A stretch of 64,000 nucleotides of DNA from Tepidisphaera sp. (GCA_016124375.1 WGNV01000002.1:248001-312000), one strand, 5' to 3'. Counted from the stretch's first letter, positions 23,822-32,574 are shown. Program-made: numbers and translations. Notes: generated from the letters alone by a model not told the origin.

Positions 23822-24967
23822 CTATGAGCGGGTGCGGTAAGTGAGCTCGACATCGCCGTTGCGGGAGGCGATGTGGTGGAGCGTGAGGGCGGTGGCGCTG
23901 GAGAGGCTCTCGGCGACGCGGCCGGTGGCGGCGGACTTGGCGAGTTCGTCGCCCAAGAGCATGGGGGCGATGTAGACGCGGGCTTCGTCGACGAGATTGT
24001 GCTCGAAGAGTGAACCCAAGAGACCCGCGCCGGCTTCGACCATGATGGTGGAGACGTGGTGGCGCTCGTGCAGGAGGCGTAGGCCGGCGCGGAGGTCGAT
24101 GCCCCGGCCATTGGGGGAGGCGGGGACGGGCAGCAGCGTCACGCCCGCGGCAAGAAGTGCGTCGCGCTTGGCGGAGAGGATGGAGGTGGATTCGAAGGCG
24201 GCGTCGTAGAGCACGGCGACGGGGGTGTGGCGGGCGGTGCGGACGAGGTTGGACGTGAGGGGCAGGTCGAGCTCGCTGTCGGCGATGACGCGGAGGGCGG
24301 GGCGGCGGATGGGGACGTCGCGGGGGGTGAGCAGCGGGTCGTCGGCGAGGACGGTGCCCATGCCGGTGAGGATGGCGTCGACGCGGCCTCGGAGGAGATG
24401 GACGCGGCGGCGGGCCCAGGCGTTGCTGATCCACTTGCTGTGGCCGGTGCGGGTGGCGATGCGGCCGTCGATGGTCTGGGCCCACTTGGCGATGACCCAG
24501 GGCAGGCCGGTGGTGATGCGTTTGATGAAGGGGGCGGAGAGGGCGGTGGCGAGGGGGCTGGCGAGGGAGAGGCGGGCGGGGATGTTGGCGGCGGTGAGGA
24601 GGGGGGAGCCGCCTGATTTGAGAGGGTTGGGATCGGCGGCGGCGTAGACGACGTCGCGGATGCCGGCGGCGATGATGGCGTCGGTGCAGGGGGGGTTGCG
24701 GCCTTGCTTTGCGCAGGGTTCGAGGGTGACGTAGAGGGTGGAGCCCCGCGGGTCGTGTCCGGCGGCGCGGGCAGCGGCGATGGCGAGGGGCTCGGCGTGG
24801 GGCTCACCAAAGCGGCGGTGATGGGCGAGGGCGAGGAGGCGGCCGTCACGGACGAGGGCGGCGCCGACGAGGGGGTTGGGTTCGACGTGGCCGAAGGCGC
24901 GGAGGGCGGCGCGGGCGGCGAGATTGAGCCAGCGGGCGTCGGAAGCGGGGGACGCGGGGTCGCTCAT
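23822..24967 (-). CDS. ribD: Bifunctional riboflavin biosynthesis deaminase/reductase
   Basis: RibD deaminates the pyrimidine intermediate and reduces its ribose side chain in riboflavin synthesis. The 381-aa protein has the zinc deaminase domain first (HAEPLAI with H57 and E59, then PCAKQGRNPPC with C85 and C94). The NADPH-dependent reductase domain follows (KWAQTIDGRIATRTGHSKWIS, TGMGTVLADDPLLTPR, MVEAGAGLLGSLF). The start ATG overlaps the stop of the RNase HII-like gene by four bases, so translation is coupled. No other rib gene is adjacent, and no FMN riboswitch can be seen upstream. Confidence 0.95.
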   Translation of the reverse strand: MSDPASPASDARWLNLAARAALRAFGHVEPNPLVGAALVRDGRLLALAHHRRFGEPHAEPLAIAAARAAGHDPRGSTLYVTLEPCAKQGRNPPCTDAIIAAGIRDVVYAAADPNPLKSGGSPLLTAANIPARLSLASPLATALSAPFIKRITTGLPWVIAKWAQTIDGRIATRTGHSKWISNAWARRRVHLLRGRVDAILTGMGTVLADDPLLTPRDVPIRRPALRVIADSELDLPLTSNLVRTARHTPVAVLYDAAFESTSILSAKRDALLAAGVTLLPVPASPNGRGIDLRAGLRLLHERHHVSTIMVEAGAGLLGSLFEHNLVDEARVYIAPMLLGDELAKSAATGRVAESLSSATALTLHHIASRNGDVELTYRTRS

Positions 24968-25986
24968 GCGAGCCTCACGAGGGCTACGCGGTCGCGCGTG
25001 TCGAGGACGGGGGCGGCGTCTTTGAGCCAGCGGCGGCCGTCTTGGGCGTAGCCCGCGGTGGGCTTGAGTTCGCGGCCCGTGAGGTCGAGCGCGCGGCGGG
25101 ACCAGTAGGCGTTGAAGCGGCGCATGGCCAGTTCGCGGACCAGCTTGGCGGTCATGGAGGCGAGGGCGACGGGCAGGTGGGCGTCTTCGGCTTCGACGAG
25201 GAATGAGACGCCCGCGCGTCGGGCGCCTTCGCCATGGATGACATAGCGGCTGCGGGTGGGGCTTTCTTCCAGGGTTTCGATGCGCGTGCCGGGGAGCATG
25301 GCGGCGAGGATGTCGGCGTACTCGGCCCGGCCACCCAGGCGGTCGCAGATGATGCCGAGACGCGCGTTGGTGGCGGCGGGGTCGCTGTAGAGGTTCCAGA
25401 CGTGCTCGATGTGGCGGGAGACGGCGTCGAGGGTGGTGTGGGACTTGTTGCCCGAGCGGGCGATGACGGCGTTGAACTCGGGTTCGCTCAGGGCTTCGCA
25501 GCGGAGGTCGAGGAGGGACACGGCGGCGCGGGCGAGACCGGCGAGGAACTGGGCGGAGGCGATGGCAAGTTGGCCCGCGTCGCTGGCCAGGGGCAGGGAG
25601 CAGGGCGGTGCCTGGTAGCAGGCGTGCCAGGTCATGGTGATGCCAAGGCGGGTGAAGAGGTCGTCGTCGGTGGTGGGCAGGGTGTGGGGTTCGAGGGCGC
25701 GGAGGGCGGCCAGGACGCCTCGCTCAAGGTGGACGAGGGGATCGACGGATTTGGCGGCGTTGGAGAGTTTGAGTTTTTTGGAATCGGCGAAGGCGATGCG
25801 GCCTTTGGGGTCGAGGGAGCCGCCCCGGCCGGGCTCGCGGCAGATGGCGTGGCTGAGGAGGGACCAGAGGTCGGGGGCTTTGGCGGCGTCGGGGGCGGGG
25901 CAGCGGAAGACGGAGAGGCCGACGCACATGGGACCCAGGAGGGGGCCGTAGCCGGCTTCGTCGATTCCGGCGATGATGAGGTCCAT
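24964..25986 (-). CDS. Oversized RNase HII-like protein
   Basis: This 340-aa protein begins IIAGIDEAGYGPLLGPMCVG, the RNase HII active-site start (Asp and Glu at 9-10), followed by FADSKKL. The later acidic positions appear as IICDRLGGRAEYADIL and ASMTAKLVREL, where the usual final Asp (VxRD) is Glu. RNase HII normally has about 200-220 residues; here about 100 extra residues lie between DSKKL and the third acidic motif. It probably cleaves RNA in RNA-DNA hybrids, but the insertion and altered residue leave activity open. It is coupled to ribD by an ATGA overlap. Another, standard rnhB or rnhA may exist elsewhere in the genome. Confidence 0.75.
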   Translation of the reverse strand: MDLIIAGIDEAGYGPLLGPMCVGLSVFRCPAPDAAKAPDLWSLLSHAICREPGRGGSLDPKGRIAFADSKKLKLSNAAKSVDPLVHLERGVLAALRALEPHTLPTTDDDLFTRLGITMTWHACYQAPPCSLPLASDAGQLAIASAQFLAGLARAAVSLLDLRCEALSEPEFNAVIARSGNKSHTTLDAVSRHIEHVWNLYSDPAATNARLGIICDRLGGRAEYADILAAMLPGTRIETLEESPTRSRYVIHGEGARRAGVSFLVEAEDAHLPVALASMTAKLVRELAMRRFNAYWSRRALDLTGRELKPTAGYAQDGRRWLKDAAPVLDTRDRVALVRLA

Positions 25987-26096
25987 CGGGCGAGTGTACT
26001 GGGGAGGGGGAGGGAAGTGGCAAAGTGGCGGAGTGGCAGAGTGGCGAAGTGACAGGCGGTGATTTGTTTGTCACCGGTGCCCAGTGCTTGCCCTTC

Positions 26097-26130
26097 AAAA
26101 ACACAACCGGCTCGCACGAGGCGAGCCGGT
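26097..26130 (-). terminator. Intrinsic terminator of tRNA-Leu
   Basis: The 10-bp stem ACCGGCTCGC/GCGAGCCGGT (26106-26130, loop of five) lies immediately 3' of the tRNA on the minus strand. A run of five T residues on that strand (26097-26101) follows four bases after the stem. Confidence 0.85.
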
Positions 26131-26133
26131 GAA

Positions 26134-26217
26134 TGCGGTCGAGAGGACTTGAACCTCCAAGGGTTTTACCCCACTAGAACCTGAATCTAGCGCGTCTGCC
26201 AATTTCGCCACGACCGC
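26134..26217 (-). tRNA. tRNA-Leu (CAG anticodon)
   Basis: The 84-nt gene is a class II tRNA. The acceptor stem GCGGTCG pairs with CGACCGC and the discriminator base is A. The anticodon arm CTAGA-TTCAGGT-TCTAG gives anticodon CAG. A long variable arm, TGGGGTAAAACCCTT, and T-arm GGAGGTTCAAGTCCTC are present. The CCA end is not encoded. It reads the common Leu codon CUG in this GC-rich genome. A terminator follows directly, so it is a single-gene unit. Confidence 0.95.
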
Positions 26218-26332
26218 GGCGAGGGGAAGGGTAGCCGCGAGTTGGGCGGCGGGCCAGTCCTGGGGGTGGTCATCGGCGAAATCCTACACTTGCGATGACT
26301 CTTTCGCCCCTTGGGAACCTTGGAGAGCTGCC

Positions 26333-27223
26333 ATGCGTGAAGCCGTGAGCCCGCTGCCTGTGCATATTGAGACCGATGGACCGTTCGCGGGGATCGCGAC
26401 GATCATGCTGGAGCAGCCTGGGAAGCCCGTGGTGGTGCTGGATCATGGGTTGATACAGCGGCTGGAGGCGGCGATTGTGGGGTTGCCGCGGGAGGTGACG
26501 GGGGTGGTGCTGGCGTCGGCGAGCGAGCGGGTGTTTGTGGCGGGGGCGGACCTGAAGGCGATAGCGGAGTTGAGCGATGCGCAGTTGCATGCGTATTTGC
26601 AGTATGGGTCCAAGGTGTTCGGGATGCTGAGCCAGTTGCCGGTGCCGACGGCGGCGGCGATCGGCGGGGCGGCGCTGGGGGGCGGGCTGGAGCTGGCGAT
26701 GCACTGCGATGCGCTGATCGGGGCGGCGGGGGCGAAGCCTTATCCGGTGGGGCTGCCCGAGGCGGGGCTGGCGATCTGTCCGGGGTGGGGTGGGACGGTG
26801 TTGTTGCCGGCGCGGATGGAGGCGGGGCTGGCGATGGAGAAGACGGCGAAGGGTGAGCCGCTGGTGTTTGAGAAGGCGAAGGACGCGGGGATGTTTGATG
26901 ATCTGGCGATCTCGGCGGGGCAGTTGGTGACGGTGGCGAAGGGGTGGATCGCGAAGGCGAGGATGCGGCCCTTGAAGCGGGACGGGGCGCCGGCGAAGTG
27001 GATCGGGCGGAAGGGGGCGGAGGGGGTGAAGGCGTTGGATTTCATGAAGCCGGAGCTGATGAGCACGGAGCCGGGCAGGGCGGTGGCGATGGCGATTGAT
27101 GCGGGGCTGACGCGAGGCTGGCAGGCGGCGCTGGAGGTGGAGCAGCGGGAGCTGGTGCGGCTGCGGAACACGCCGGCGGGGAAGGCGGCGATCCAGGCGT
27201 TCTTCGACAAGGCGAAGAAGTAA
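26333..27223 (+). CDS. Enoyl-CoA hydratase/isomerase (crotonase) family protein
   Basis: This 296-aa protein has the crotonase oxyanion-hole motifs VFVAGADLKAI and AAIGGAALGGGLELAMHCD, and GLPEAGLAICPGWGGT containing the catalytic Glu position of FadB/FadJ-type hydratases. GGAG lies seven bases before ATG 26333. About 60 residues after the crotonase core diverge from ordinary hydratases and resemble the linker region of fused FadJ, but no 3-hydroxyacyl-CoA dehydrogenase domain follows. An acyl-CoA dehydrogenase gene lies 200 nt downstream on the same strand, suggesting a shared role in fatty-acid beta-oxidation. Confidence 0.87.
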   Translation: MREAVSPLPVHIETDGPFAGIATIMLEQPGKPVVVLDHGLIQRLEAAIVGLPREVTGVVLASASERVFVAGADLKAIAELSDAQLHAYLQYGSKVFGMLSQLPVPTAAAIGGAALGGGLELAMHCDALIGAAGAKPYPVGLPEAGLAICPGWGGTVLLPARMEAGLAMEKTAKGEPLVFEKAKDAGMFDDLAISAGQLVTVAKGWIAKARMRPLKRDGAPAKWIGRKGAEGVKALDFMKPELMSTEPGRAVAMAIDAGLTRGWQAALEVEQRELVRLRNTPAGKAAIQAFFDKAKK

Positions 27224-27423
27224 GCGTGGCGCGGGGCGAGGGCACCGTCCGATTACTCCGCGGGCGGGCGGGGTGGAGATGGTCCGGGTACGATTCTGAG
27301 AATCGCGCGGATTTGATTGGCTGATGTGAGGCCGCCGACGCATCGGTCGAGCTTGCAGTGTCGAAGGTTGATAAGACGGCCCGAAGCGAGGGCTGGTGGT
27401 GCATTCTCCAGGAGATCTGATTC

Positions 27424-29406
27424 ATGGCCGATCTGAAAAACCTCAAGGGCATCTCGGAGGCGGATAAGAAACTCCTGGCCGAGGCGGAAGAATGGCTGGG
27501 GGCGGAGCCGGCGAAGATGGGGCCGGTGAAGAACCTCTTCTGGGGGAAGATCAAAGAGGATTTTTACTTTCCGTATCCGAAGGTGGAGGCGCGGGAGCAG
27601 GCCGAGTGCGACCAGTTGCTGGCCAAGCTGGATGAGTACTTGCGGAACGAGCACCCGGCGATTTTGATCGATCAGGAGCAGGAGATTCCGCGGTGGGTGA
27701 TCGATCGTTTGTTCTCGCTGGGCGCCTTGGGGATGACGATTCCCAAGGAGTACGGCGGGCTGGGGATGGGGATTACCAGTTACAACCGCGTGCTGGAACT
27801 GATCGGGAGCTACTGCGGCTCGACGGCGGTGATGGTGAGCGCGCACCAGTCGATCGGCTGCAAGGCGGTGATGCTGTACGGCACGGCGGAGCAGAAGAAG
27901 CAGTGGCTGCCCCACCTGGCCAAGGACTGGCTGAGCGCGTTCTGCTTGAGCGAGCCCAACGTCGGGTGTGACGCGGGCGGGCAGGAGACGTACTTCGTCA
28001 AGGACGGCGATTACTACGTGATTCACGGCGAGAAGAAGTGGGCGACCAGCGGGGCGCTGTCGGGGTTGTTCACGGTGATGGCCCGCGAAAAGCGCGAGGA
28101 CGGCAAGGGCAAGATCTCGGCGCTGGTGTGCCACCCGGACATGCCCGGGGTAGAAATCTATCAGAAGAACCGCAGCAAGTGCGGGATTCGCGGGACGTGG
28201 CAGGCGCGGATCCGGTTCCATGGCGTGCGGGTGCACAAGGATCATCTGCTGGGGCAGGAAGGGCGCGGGTTGCAGGTGGCGCTGTCGTGCCTCAACTACG
28301 GGCGCTGCACGCTGAGCGCGGGGATGCTGGGCGGGGCCAGGCGGGCGCGGGACCAGGCGACCAAGTGGGCGACGACGAGGTTCCAGTTCGGGGCGCCGCT
28401 GGCGAGCAAGGAACTGGTGCGCAAGCGCATCGCGCACATGGCGGCGCTGGACTACGCGATGGATTCGGTGCTCTACATGACGACCGGGATGCTCGATCGC
28501 AAGGACGATGACATCCAGGTGGAGACGGCGCTGTGCAAGGTCTTCTGCTCGGAGATGGGCTGGCGGGTGGTGAACGACGCGCTGCAGATCATGGGCGGCG
28601 AGAGCTACATGACCGAGAACGAGGTGGAGCGGATCTTCCGCGACTCGCGCATCAACCTGATCGTCGAGGGCGCCAATGAAGTGATGCAGAGCTACATCTT
28701 CGGGTATGGCGGGAAGCAGCTGGCCGAGCAGATGCTGGGCGTGAAGAACGCGCTGATGAAGGATCCGGAGGAGTCGCTGGGGGCGTTTATTGCGAAGGCG
28801 ATCAAGAATGGCTTGAACCCCCGGATCATGAAGATCGCGATTCCGCTGGGGCTGGAGGTGTTCTTCGGGGTCAGGCGGCCTTTGCCGACGATCACCAAGG
28901 TGTCGCCGTCGCTGCGGCCTTATGCGGACCGGCTGTCGGCGCTGACGCGCGAGCTGAGCTATCAGTTCAAGGTGATGAGCAAGCGGTACGACGTCAAAAT
29001 GCTGGACCGGCAGGCGGTGCAGGCGCGGATGGCGGATGTGGCGATGTACCTGCACGCGTGGGGGTGCACGCTGGCGAAGCTGGATGCGGACCTCAAGTCG
29101 CACGGCAGCAACGGCGCGGCGGACCTGGAGTTCCAGCGGGACAAGATCGCGGCGATGCACTTCTTTGACATCGCGGAGGTCGAGATTCACACGCGGTTCC
29201 GCGAACTTTATGAGAACGCGGACGAGACGATGTTGGCGGCGGCGGACGCGGCGCTCAAGCTGATCGAGCAGACGCCGCCGGACGCGTTTGTTATCCCGGA
29301 GCGCTCCCCCACTGCTCAGCGCGGGAAGGGTCGCGTGCCCAAGCAGGAGGGGATCAAGCAGTTTCCCGGGACGCCCACGGTGAAGGAGCACGCGGGCACG
29401 CGATGA
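27424..29406 (+). CDS. Long acyl-CoA dehydrogenase (VLCAD-like)
   Basis: This 660-aa FAD enzyme oxidises acyl-CoA to enoyl-CoA. The N-terminal helical domain contains GMTIPKEYGGLGMGITSYNR. The middle beta domain has AFCLSEPNVGCDAG and GEKKWATSG. In the C-terminal helical domain the catalytic Glu lies in LIVEGANEV at residue 415. About 200 further residues follow, as in very-long-chain dehydrogenases and their bacterial relatives, with HAWGCTLAKLDADLKS near 545. AGGAG about ten bases before ATG supports the start. With the upstream crotonase it makes two successive steps of beta-oxidation. A strong hairpin terminator follows. Confidence 0.92.
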   Translation: MADLKNLKGISEADKKLLAEAEEWLGAEPAKMGPVKNLFWGKIKEDFYFPYPKVEAREQAECDQLLAKLDEYLRNEHPAILIDQEQEIPRWVIDRLFSLGALGMTIPKEYGGLGMGITSYNRVLELIGSYCGSTAVMVSAHQSIGCKAVMLYGTAEQKKQWLPHLAKDWLSAFCLSEPNVGCDAGGQETYFVKDGDYYVIHGEKKWATSGALSGLFTVMAREKREDGKGKISALVCHPDMPGVEIYQKNRSKCGIRGTWQARIRFHGVRVHKDHLLGQEGRGLQVALSCLNYGRCTLSAGMLGGARRARDQATKWATTRFQFGAPLASKELVRKRIAHMAALDYAMDSVLYMTTGMLDRKDDDIQVETALCKVFCSEMGWRVVNDALQIMGGESYMTENEVERIFRDSRINLIVEGANEVMQSYIFGYGGKQLAEQMLGVKNALMKDPEESLGAFIAKAIKNGLNPRIMKIAIPLGLEVFFGVRRPLPTITKVSPSLRPYADRLSALTRELSYQFKVMSKRYDVKMLDRQAVQARMADVAMYLHAWGCTLAKLDADLKSHGSNGAADLEFQRDKIAAMHFFDIAEVEIHTRFRELYENADETMLAAADAALKLIEQTPPDAFVIPERSPTAQRGKGRVPKQEGIKQFPGTPTVKEHAGTR

Positions 29407-29459
29407 AGCTGGGGCGCGGGCCCACGCGGGTGAGGCTCTGGAAATGATCGATGGACATG

Positions 29460-29493
29460 AAAAGACCCCTCGCTTGAAGGCGAGGGGTCTTTT
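29460..29493. terminator. Bidirectional intrinsic terminator
   Basis: AAAAGACCCCTCGC (29460-29473) pairs perfectly with GCGAGGGGTCTTTT (29480-29493) around TTGAAG. A-run and T-run flanks serve both strands, so it ends the acyl-CoA dehydrogenase transcript and the convergent small gene at 29563. Confidence 0.9.
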
Positions 29494-29562
29494 GTTTGTG
29501 GGGTGCGGTGACTGGTCGGCCCGACGCGGGTGGAAGTTGAAGGGCGCGGCGGGGCGGGGGGA

Positions 29563-30123
29563 TTAGACGGTGGGCGGCTTTTTGGCGATGCCGGAGCCGC
29601 CGGACGCGGGCTTGGCGATGGCGGGCTTGGCGGCGGGCGCCTTGGCGCCGATGACGGGGCCCTTGGCGGGGGCGGCGGAGGGTTTGGAGGCGGGGGTGAA
29701 GGCGGGCTTGGCGGCGGCGGAGGTGCCGGTGGCGGAGGTGCCGGTGGCGGGAGCGGCGGGGTTCTTGATGTTGAGCTTGGGAGCGGCGCGGGGGGCGGGC
29801 TTGGGGGCCGCCTGGGCGGCCTTGGCGGCGTTGGTTTGAGTGACGGACTTGGCGACGCCGCTGGCGAAGGCGGCGACGGGGCCGAGCGGCGTGACGCTGG
29901 CGGCACCCATGGCGCCGAGCTTGGCGCGTTGGGCGGCGGGGGCCTTGGGCATGCCGGTGGCGGTCTTGCCGGTGGCGATGACTTTGAGATTGTTCTTGAC
30001 GGTGCCACCGACGCCCTCGCCGATTTGCTTGCGGTTGTAGAGGGTGTCGTAGGTGGTTTTGATGTTCTTGGCGCCTTCTTTGAGGTGGTCGCCGATGCCG
30101 CGATTTGCTGGGTTCTTGGTCAT
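29563..30123 (-). CDS. Unknown basic Ala/Pro/Lys-rich protein, tandem paralogue 2
   Basis: This 186-aa protein has a conserved N-terminal half and a low-complexity C-terminal half. The first 95 residues align with the neighbouring paralogue: RGIGDHLKEGAKNIKTTYDTLYN, a later NLKVIATG, RAKLGAMGAASVTPLGPVA and KSV. The tail repeats Ala, Pro, Lys and Ser (PAPRAAPKLN, AAKPAFTPASKP), somewhat like histone-H1-type tails. GGAG seven bases before ATG supports the start. No signal peptide is seen; a weakly hydrophobic stretch (about 68-92) might associate with membrane. I do not recognise the family. It lies 158 nt downstream of its paralogue. Confidence 0.7.
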   Translation of the reverse strand: MTKNPANRGIGDHLKEGAKNIKTTYDTLYNRKQIGEGVGGTVKNNLKVIATGKTATGMPKAPAAQRAKLGAMGAASVTPLGPVAAFASGVAKSVTQTNAAKAAQAAPKPAPRAAPKLNIKNPAAPATGTSATGTSAAAKPAFTPASKPSAAPAKGPVIGAKAPAAKPAIAKPASGGSGIAKKPPTV

Positions 30124-30281
30124 GTGTGTTCTCCGGGCGCCGGGACTGGCGGGCGCCGCTGTGCGGACAATCGTATTTGGATGCTGGGTGGTGAGCGGAG
30201 GTCTCGCGTCGTGTGCGACGCTGGAAGGCTTGAGGCGAATGCGGCAGGGCCGAGAGAATCATCTCGACCTGCCACGAGGGT

Positions 30282-30833
30282 TTATTTTTTGTTGGGGTTG
30301 TTGGGGGGCGTGCGCTTGGTGCCCATGACGTTTTTCTGACCGGGCTGAACGTTCTGGGAGGGGGTGAGTTTGTTGACGAACTGGTTGGGCTTGCTCACGC
30401 CGGTCTGAGCCTGGCGAAGGGGGTTGACCGGCTTGGGCTGGGGGACGGGCATGGAGGGGACGTTTTTCTTGATGACTTGGCCGCTCTCGAGCTTGCGCTT
30501 TTCCACGTTTTCCGGGCGATTTTCGACGATGGCCTTCTTCTTCTCGCTCACCGACTTTGAAATGCCGTCGACGACCGAGGCGATCGGCCCGAGCGGGGTG
30601 ACGCTCAGGGCGCCCATGCCCGCGATCTTCGCTCGCTTGAGCGCCGGGACTTTGTTGCTGCCGTCGCTGCCGGAGACCATGCTGCCGGTCGTGATGATCT
30701 TGAGGTTGCCCTTGGCCGTCTGGACAGGGCCGAGGTGGTTGGCGTTGTACAGCGCCTTGTAGGTCTTGGGGATGTTCTTCAGACCTTCCTTGAGGTGATC
30801 ACCGAGTCCACGATCTTGCGGTTGCTTGCTCAC
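30282..30833 (-). CDS. Unknown protein, tandem paralogue 1
   Basis: This 183-aa protein starts at GTG 30833 (VSKQPQDRGLGDHLKEG), with AGAGGA six bases upstream. The N-terminal half shares RGLGDHLKEGLKNI, YKALYN, NLKIITTG, RAKIAGMGALSVTPLGPIA and KSVSE with the downstream paralogue. The C-terminal half is unlike it: Lys, Pro, Gln and Asn-rich (KKNVPSMPVPQPKPVNPLRQ) ending NNPNKK. The longer open frame upstream of GTG runs antisense to pdhA and is not real. The pair shows a duplication whose core was kept while tails diverged. The function is unknown. Confidence 0.72.
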   Translation of the reverse strand: MSKQPQDRGLGDHLKEGLKNIPKTYKALYNANHLGPVQTAKGNLKIITTGSMVSGSDGSNKVPALKRAKIAGMGALSVTPLGPIASVVDGISKSVSEKKKAIVENRPENVEKRKLESGQVIKKNVPSMPVPQPKPVNPLRQAQTGVSKPNQFVNKLTPSQNVQPGQKNVMGTKRTPPNNPNKK

Positions 30834-31145
30834 TTTGGTTCCTCTTGAGTCTCTGCGGATTGTGCCGAAGACAAACGACTGCGACACATACGTCGAACTA
30901 TCGCAAATGTTTGGGCGAAAAGCAAGGCAAACCGCATCGAGCGGGGACATCCGACAGTGGCTGGGGAGGTCCACAGGCGGAGGGGCGGCGTTATCGGCAG
31001 TCGCCCGGGCGTGGAGGGGCGAGCGGGTGGCGCGCAGAGGGAGCGGGTGGAAGGTGCGGCGCTGTTGCCGTTGGGGAGTGGCGAGGGGGGCCGGTGTCGA
31101 CTTTTCCTCGGTGCGGGGTGGAAGGGCTTTGGCTACCCTTTCGGC
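30834..31145. other. 312-nt divergent intergenic region
   Basis: The region separates the unknown paralogue (-) from E1 alpha (+) and should hold both promoters. The part near 30880-30950 is less GC-rich than its surroundings. I see no repeat, RNA gene or clear promoter boxes. Confidence 0.5.
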
Positions 31146-32279
31146 ATGCCCATCAAAACCGCGTACCAGGCCAAGGTCGAATATCTCCAGATCATGGATG
31201 AGCACGGCGTCGTGGACGAGAAGCTCGCCAAGGACGCGATGAGCGACCAGGATATTTTGGAGCTGTACCAGTACATGGGCAAGTGCCGCGTGCTGGATGA
31301 GACGGCGTTCAAGCTGCAGCGCTCGAAGCGGATGGGGACGTACCCGCAGAACAAGGGGCAGGAGGCGTGCGCGATCGGGGCGGGGTTCTCGCTCAAGCAG
31401 GGCGTGGACTACCTGGTGCCGTGCTATCGCGAGAACGCGGCGCTGTGGATGCATGGGCTGCCGATGCACTACATCTTTTTGCACTGGATGGGGGATGAGC
31501 GGGGGAACCAGATTCCCAAGGGCGTGTGCCAGTTGCCGCTGTGCATTCCGATCGGGACGCAGATGCTGCACGCGACGGGGATCGCGTGGGCGTTCAAGAT
31601 GCGGAAGGAAGCGCGGGTGGCGATGACGTTCTTTGGGGATGGAGCGACGAGCGAGGGGGACTTCCACGAAGCGATGAACTTCGCGAGCGCGTTCCAGGTG
31701 CCGTGCATTTTCTTCTGCCAGAACAACCAGTGGGCGATCAGCGTGCCGCGCGAGCAGCAGATGAACTCGGCGACGGTGGCGCAGAAAGCGCTGGCCTACG
31801 ACATGCCGTGTATTCAGGTGGATGGGAACGACCTCTTGGCGGTGCACAAGGCGGCGAAGGATTTTGTGGAGCGGGCGCGGGCGGGTGGCGGGCCGGCGTT
31901 CATTGAGGCGGTGACGTATCGCCTGGCGGACCACACGACGGCGGACGACGCGCGGCGGTACCGCGACCCGCAGGAAGTGGAAGCGTGGGTGAACAAGGAC
32001 CCGATGATCCGGTTGCGGAAGTATCTGACGGCGAAGGGCCTGTGGAACGATGCGAAGCAGGCGGCGCTGGATGAGGCGGCGAAGCAGAACGCGACGGAGG
32101 TGGTGCGGGCGGCGGAGGGAATCGAGAAGCCGGCGGTGACGGACATTTTCGATTACACGTATGCGGAGATGCCGCGGGAGCTGGAGATTCAGCGAAGGAC
32201 GATGCGGACGAGCAGCTTGGGGCAGAGGCCGGAGCAGGCGGGGCTGAACGCGCCTGGTGTTGCCGCAAACCATGAGTGA
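31146..32279 (+). CDS. pdhA: Thiamine-dependent 2-oxoacid dehydrogenase E1 alpha subunit
   Basis: The 377-aa subunit decarboxylates pyruvate or a branched-chain 2-oxoacid using thiamine diphosphate. The TPP/Mg motif begins GDGATSEGDFHEAMN at 164 and ends with NN at 193-194. MGTYPQNKGQEACAIGAG and YRLADHTTADDARRY are typical of the Gram-positive or alpha-proteobacterial alpha2beta2 type. The start is MPIKTAYQAKVEYLQ; there is no Shine-Dalgarno sequence, and the upstream in-frame extension has no family sequence. Two genes on, the E1 beta gene completes E1. No E2 or E3 gene lies nearby, and the substrate cannot be decided from sequence. Confidence 0.9.
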   Translation: MPIKTAYQAKVEYLQIMDEHGVVDEKLAKDAMSDQDILELYQYMGKCRVLDETAFKLQRSKRMGTYPQNKGQEACAIGAGFSLKQGVDYLVPCYRENAALWMHGLPMHYIFLHWMGDERGNQIPKGVCQLPLCIPIGTQMLHATGIAWAFKMRKEARVAMTFFGDGATSEGDFHEAMNFASAFQVPCIFFCQNNQWAISVPREQQMNSATVAQKALAYDMPCIQVDGNDLLAVHKAAKDFVERARAGGGPAFIEAVTYRLADHTTADDARRYRDPQEVEAWVNKDPMIRLRKYLTAKGLWNDAKQAALDEAAKQNATEVVRAAEGIEKPAVTDIFDYTYAEMPRELEIQRRTMRTSSLGQRPEQAGLNAPGVAANHE

Positions 32280-32574
32280 GGCATCTGATTCACCACCTGA
32301 GCCGCTGCTCAAGTCGCTCCACCGACTCAGCAGCCGGCATCGAGACGCGGTGCTCAGCTCAACGACCTGCGGCTGTTTTTACTGTCTGAAGAGATTTTCG
32401 CCCACCACAATCGCGAAGTGGACCGACCAGAAACAGACTGCCTTGTGCCCGCACTGCGGAATCGACAGTGTGCTTCCAGAGAATGGCATCGCGAGTCTGT
32501 CCGACGAACTGCTTCGCGTGATGAAACAAGTTTGGTTCCAACGGAGACCCACATGCCCCGTACTGAACAGATGA
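32272..32574 (+). CDS. Small zinc-ribbon protein between E1 subunit genes
   Basis: This 100-aa protein has Cys pairs C35-x2-C38 and C59-x2-C62 (TCGCFYC and CPHCGIDSVLPE). It matches a widespread family of small cytoplasmic proteins with the pattern CGCFYC..F....I..W......ALCP.CGIDSV, whose function is not established. The start (ATG 32272) overlaps the pdhA stop by eight bases, and the gene end overlaps pdhB by 22 bases, so it is embedded in the operon. The C-terminus is helical and positively charged. The motif match makes it a real gene despite its size. Confidence 0.82.
   Translation: MSEASDSPPEPLLKSLHRLSSRHRDAVLSSTTCGCFYCLKRFSPTTIAKWTDQKQTALCPHCGIDSVLPENGIASLSDELLRVMKQVWFQRRPTCPVLNR

Noticed and set aside
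30834..32312. N-terminal extension of the unknown paralogue on the minus strand
   Set aside because: The extra frame runs antisense to pdhA. GTG 30833 has a good ribosome site and aligns with the paralogue's start.
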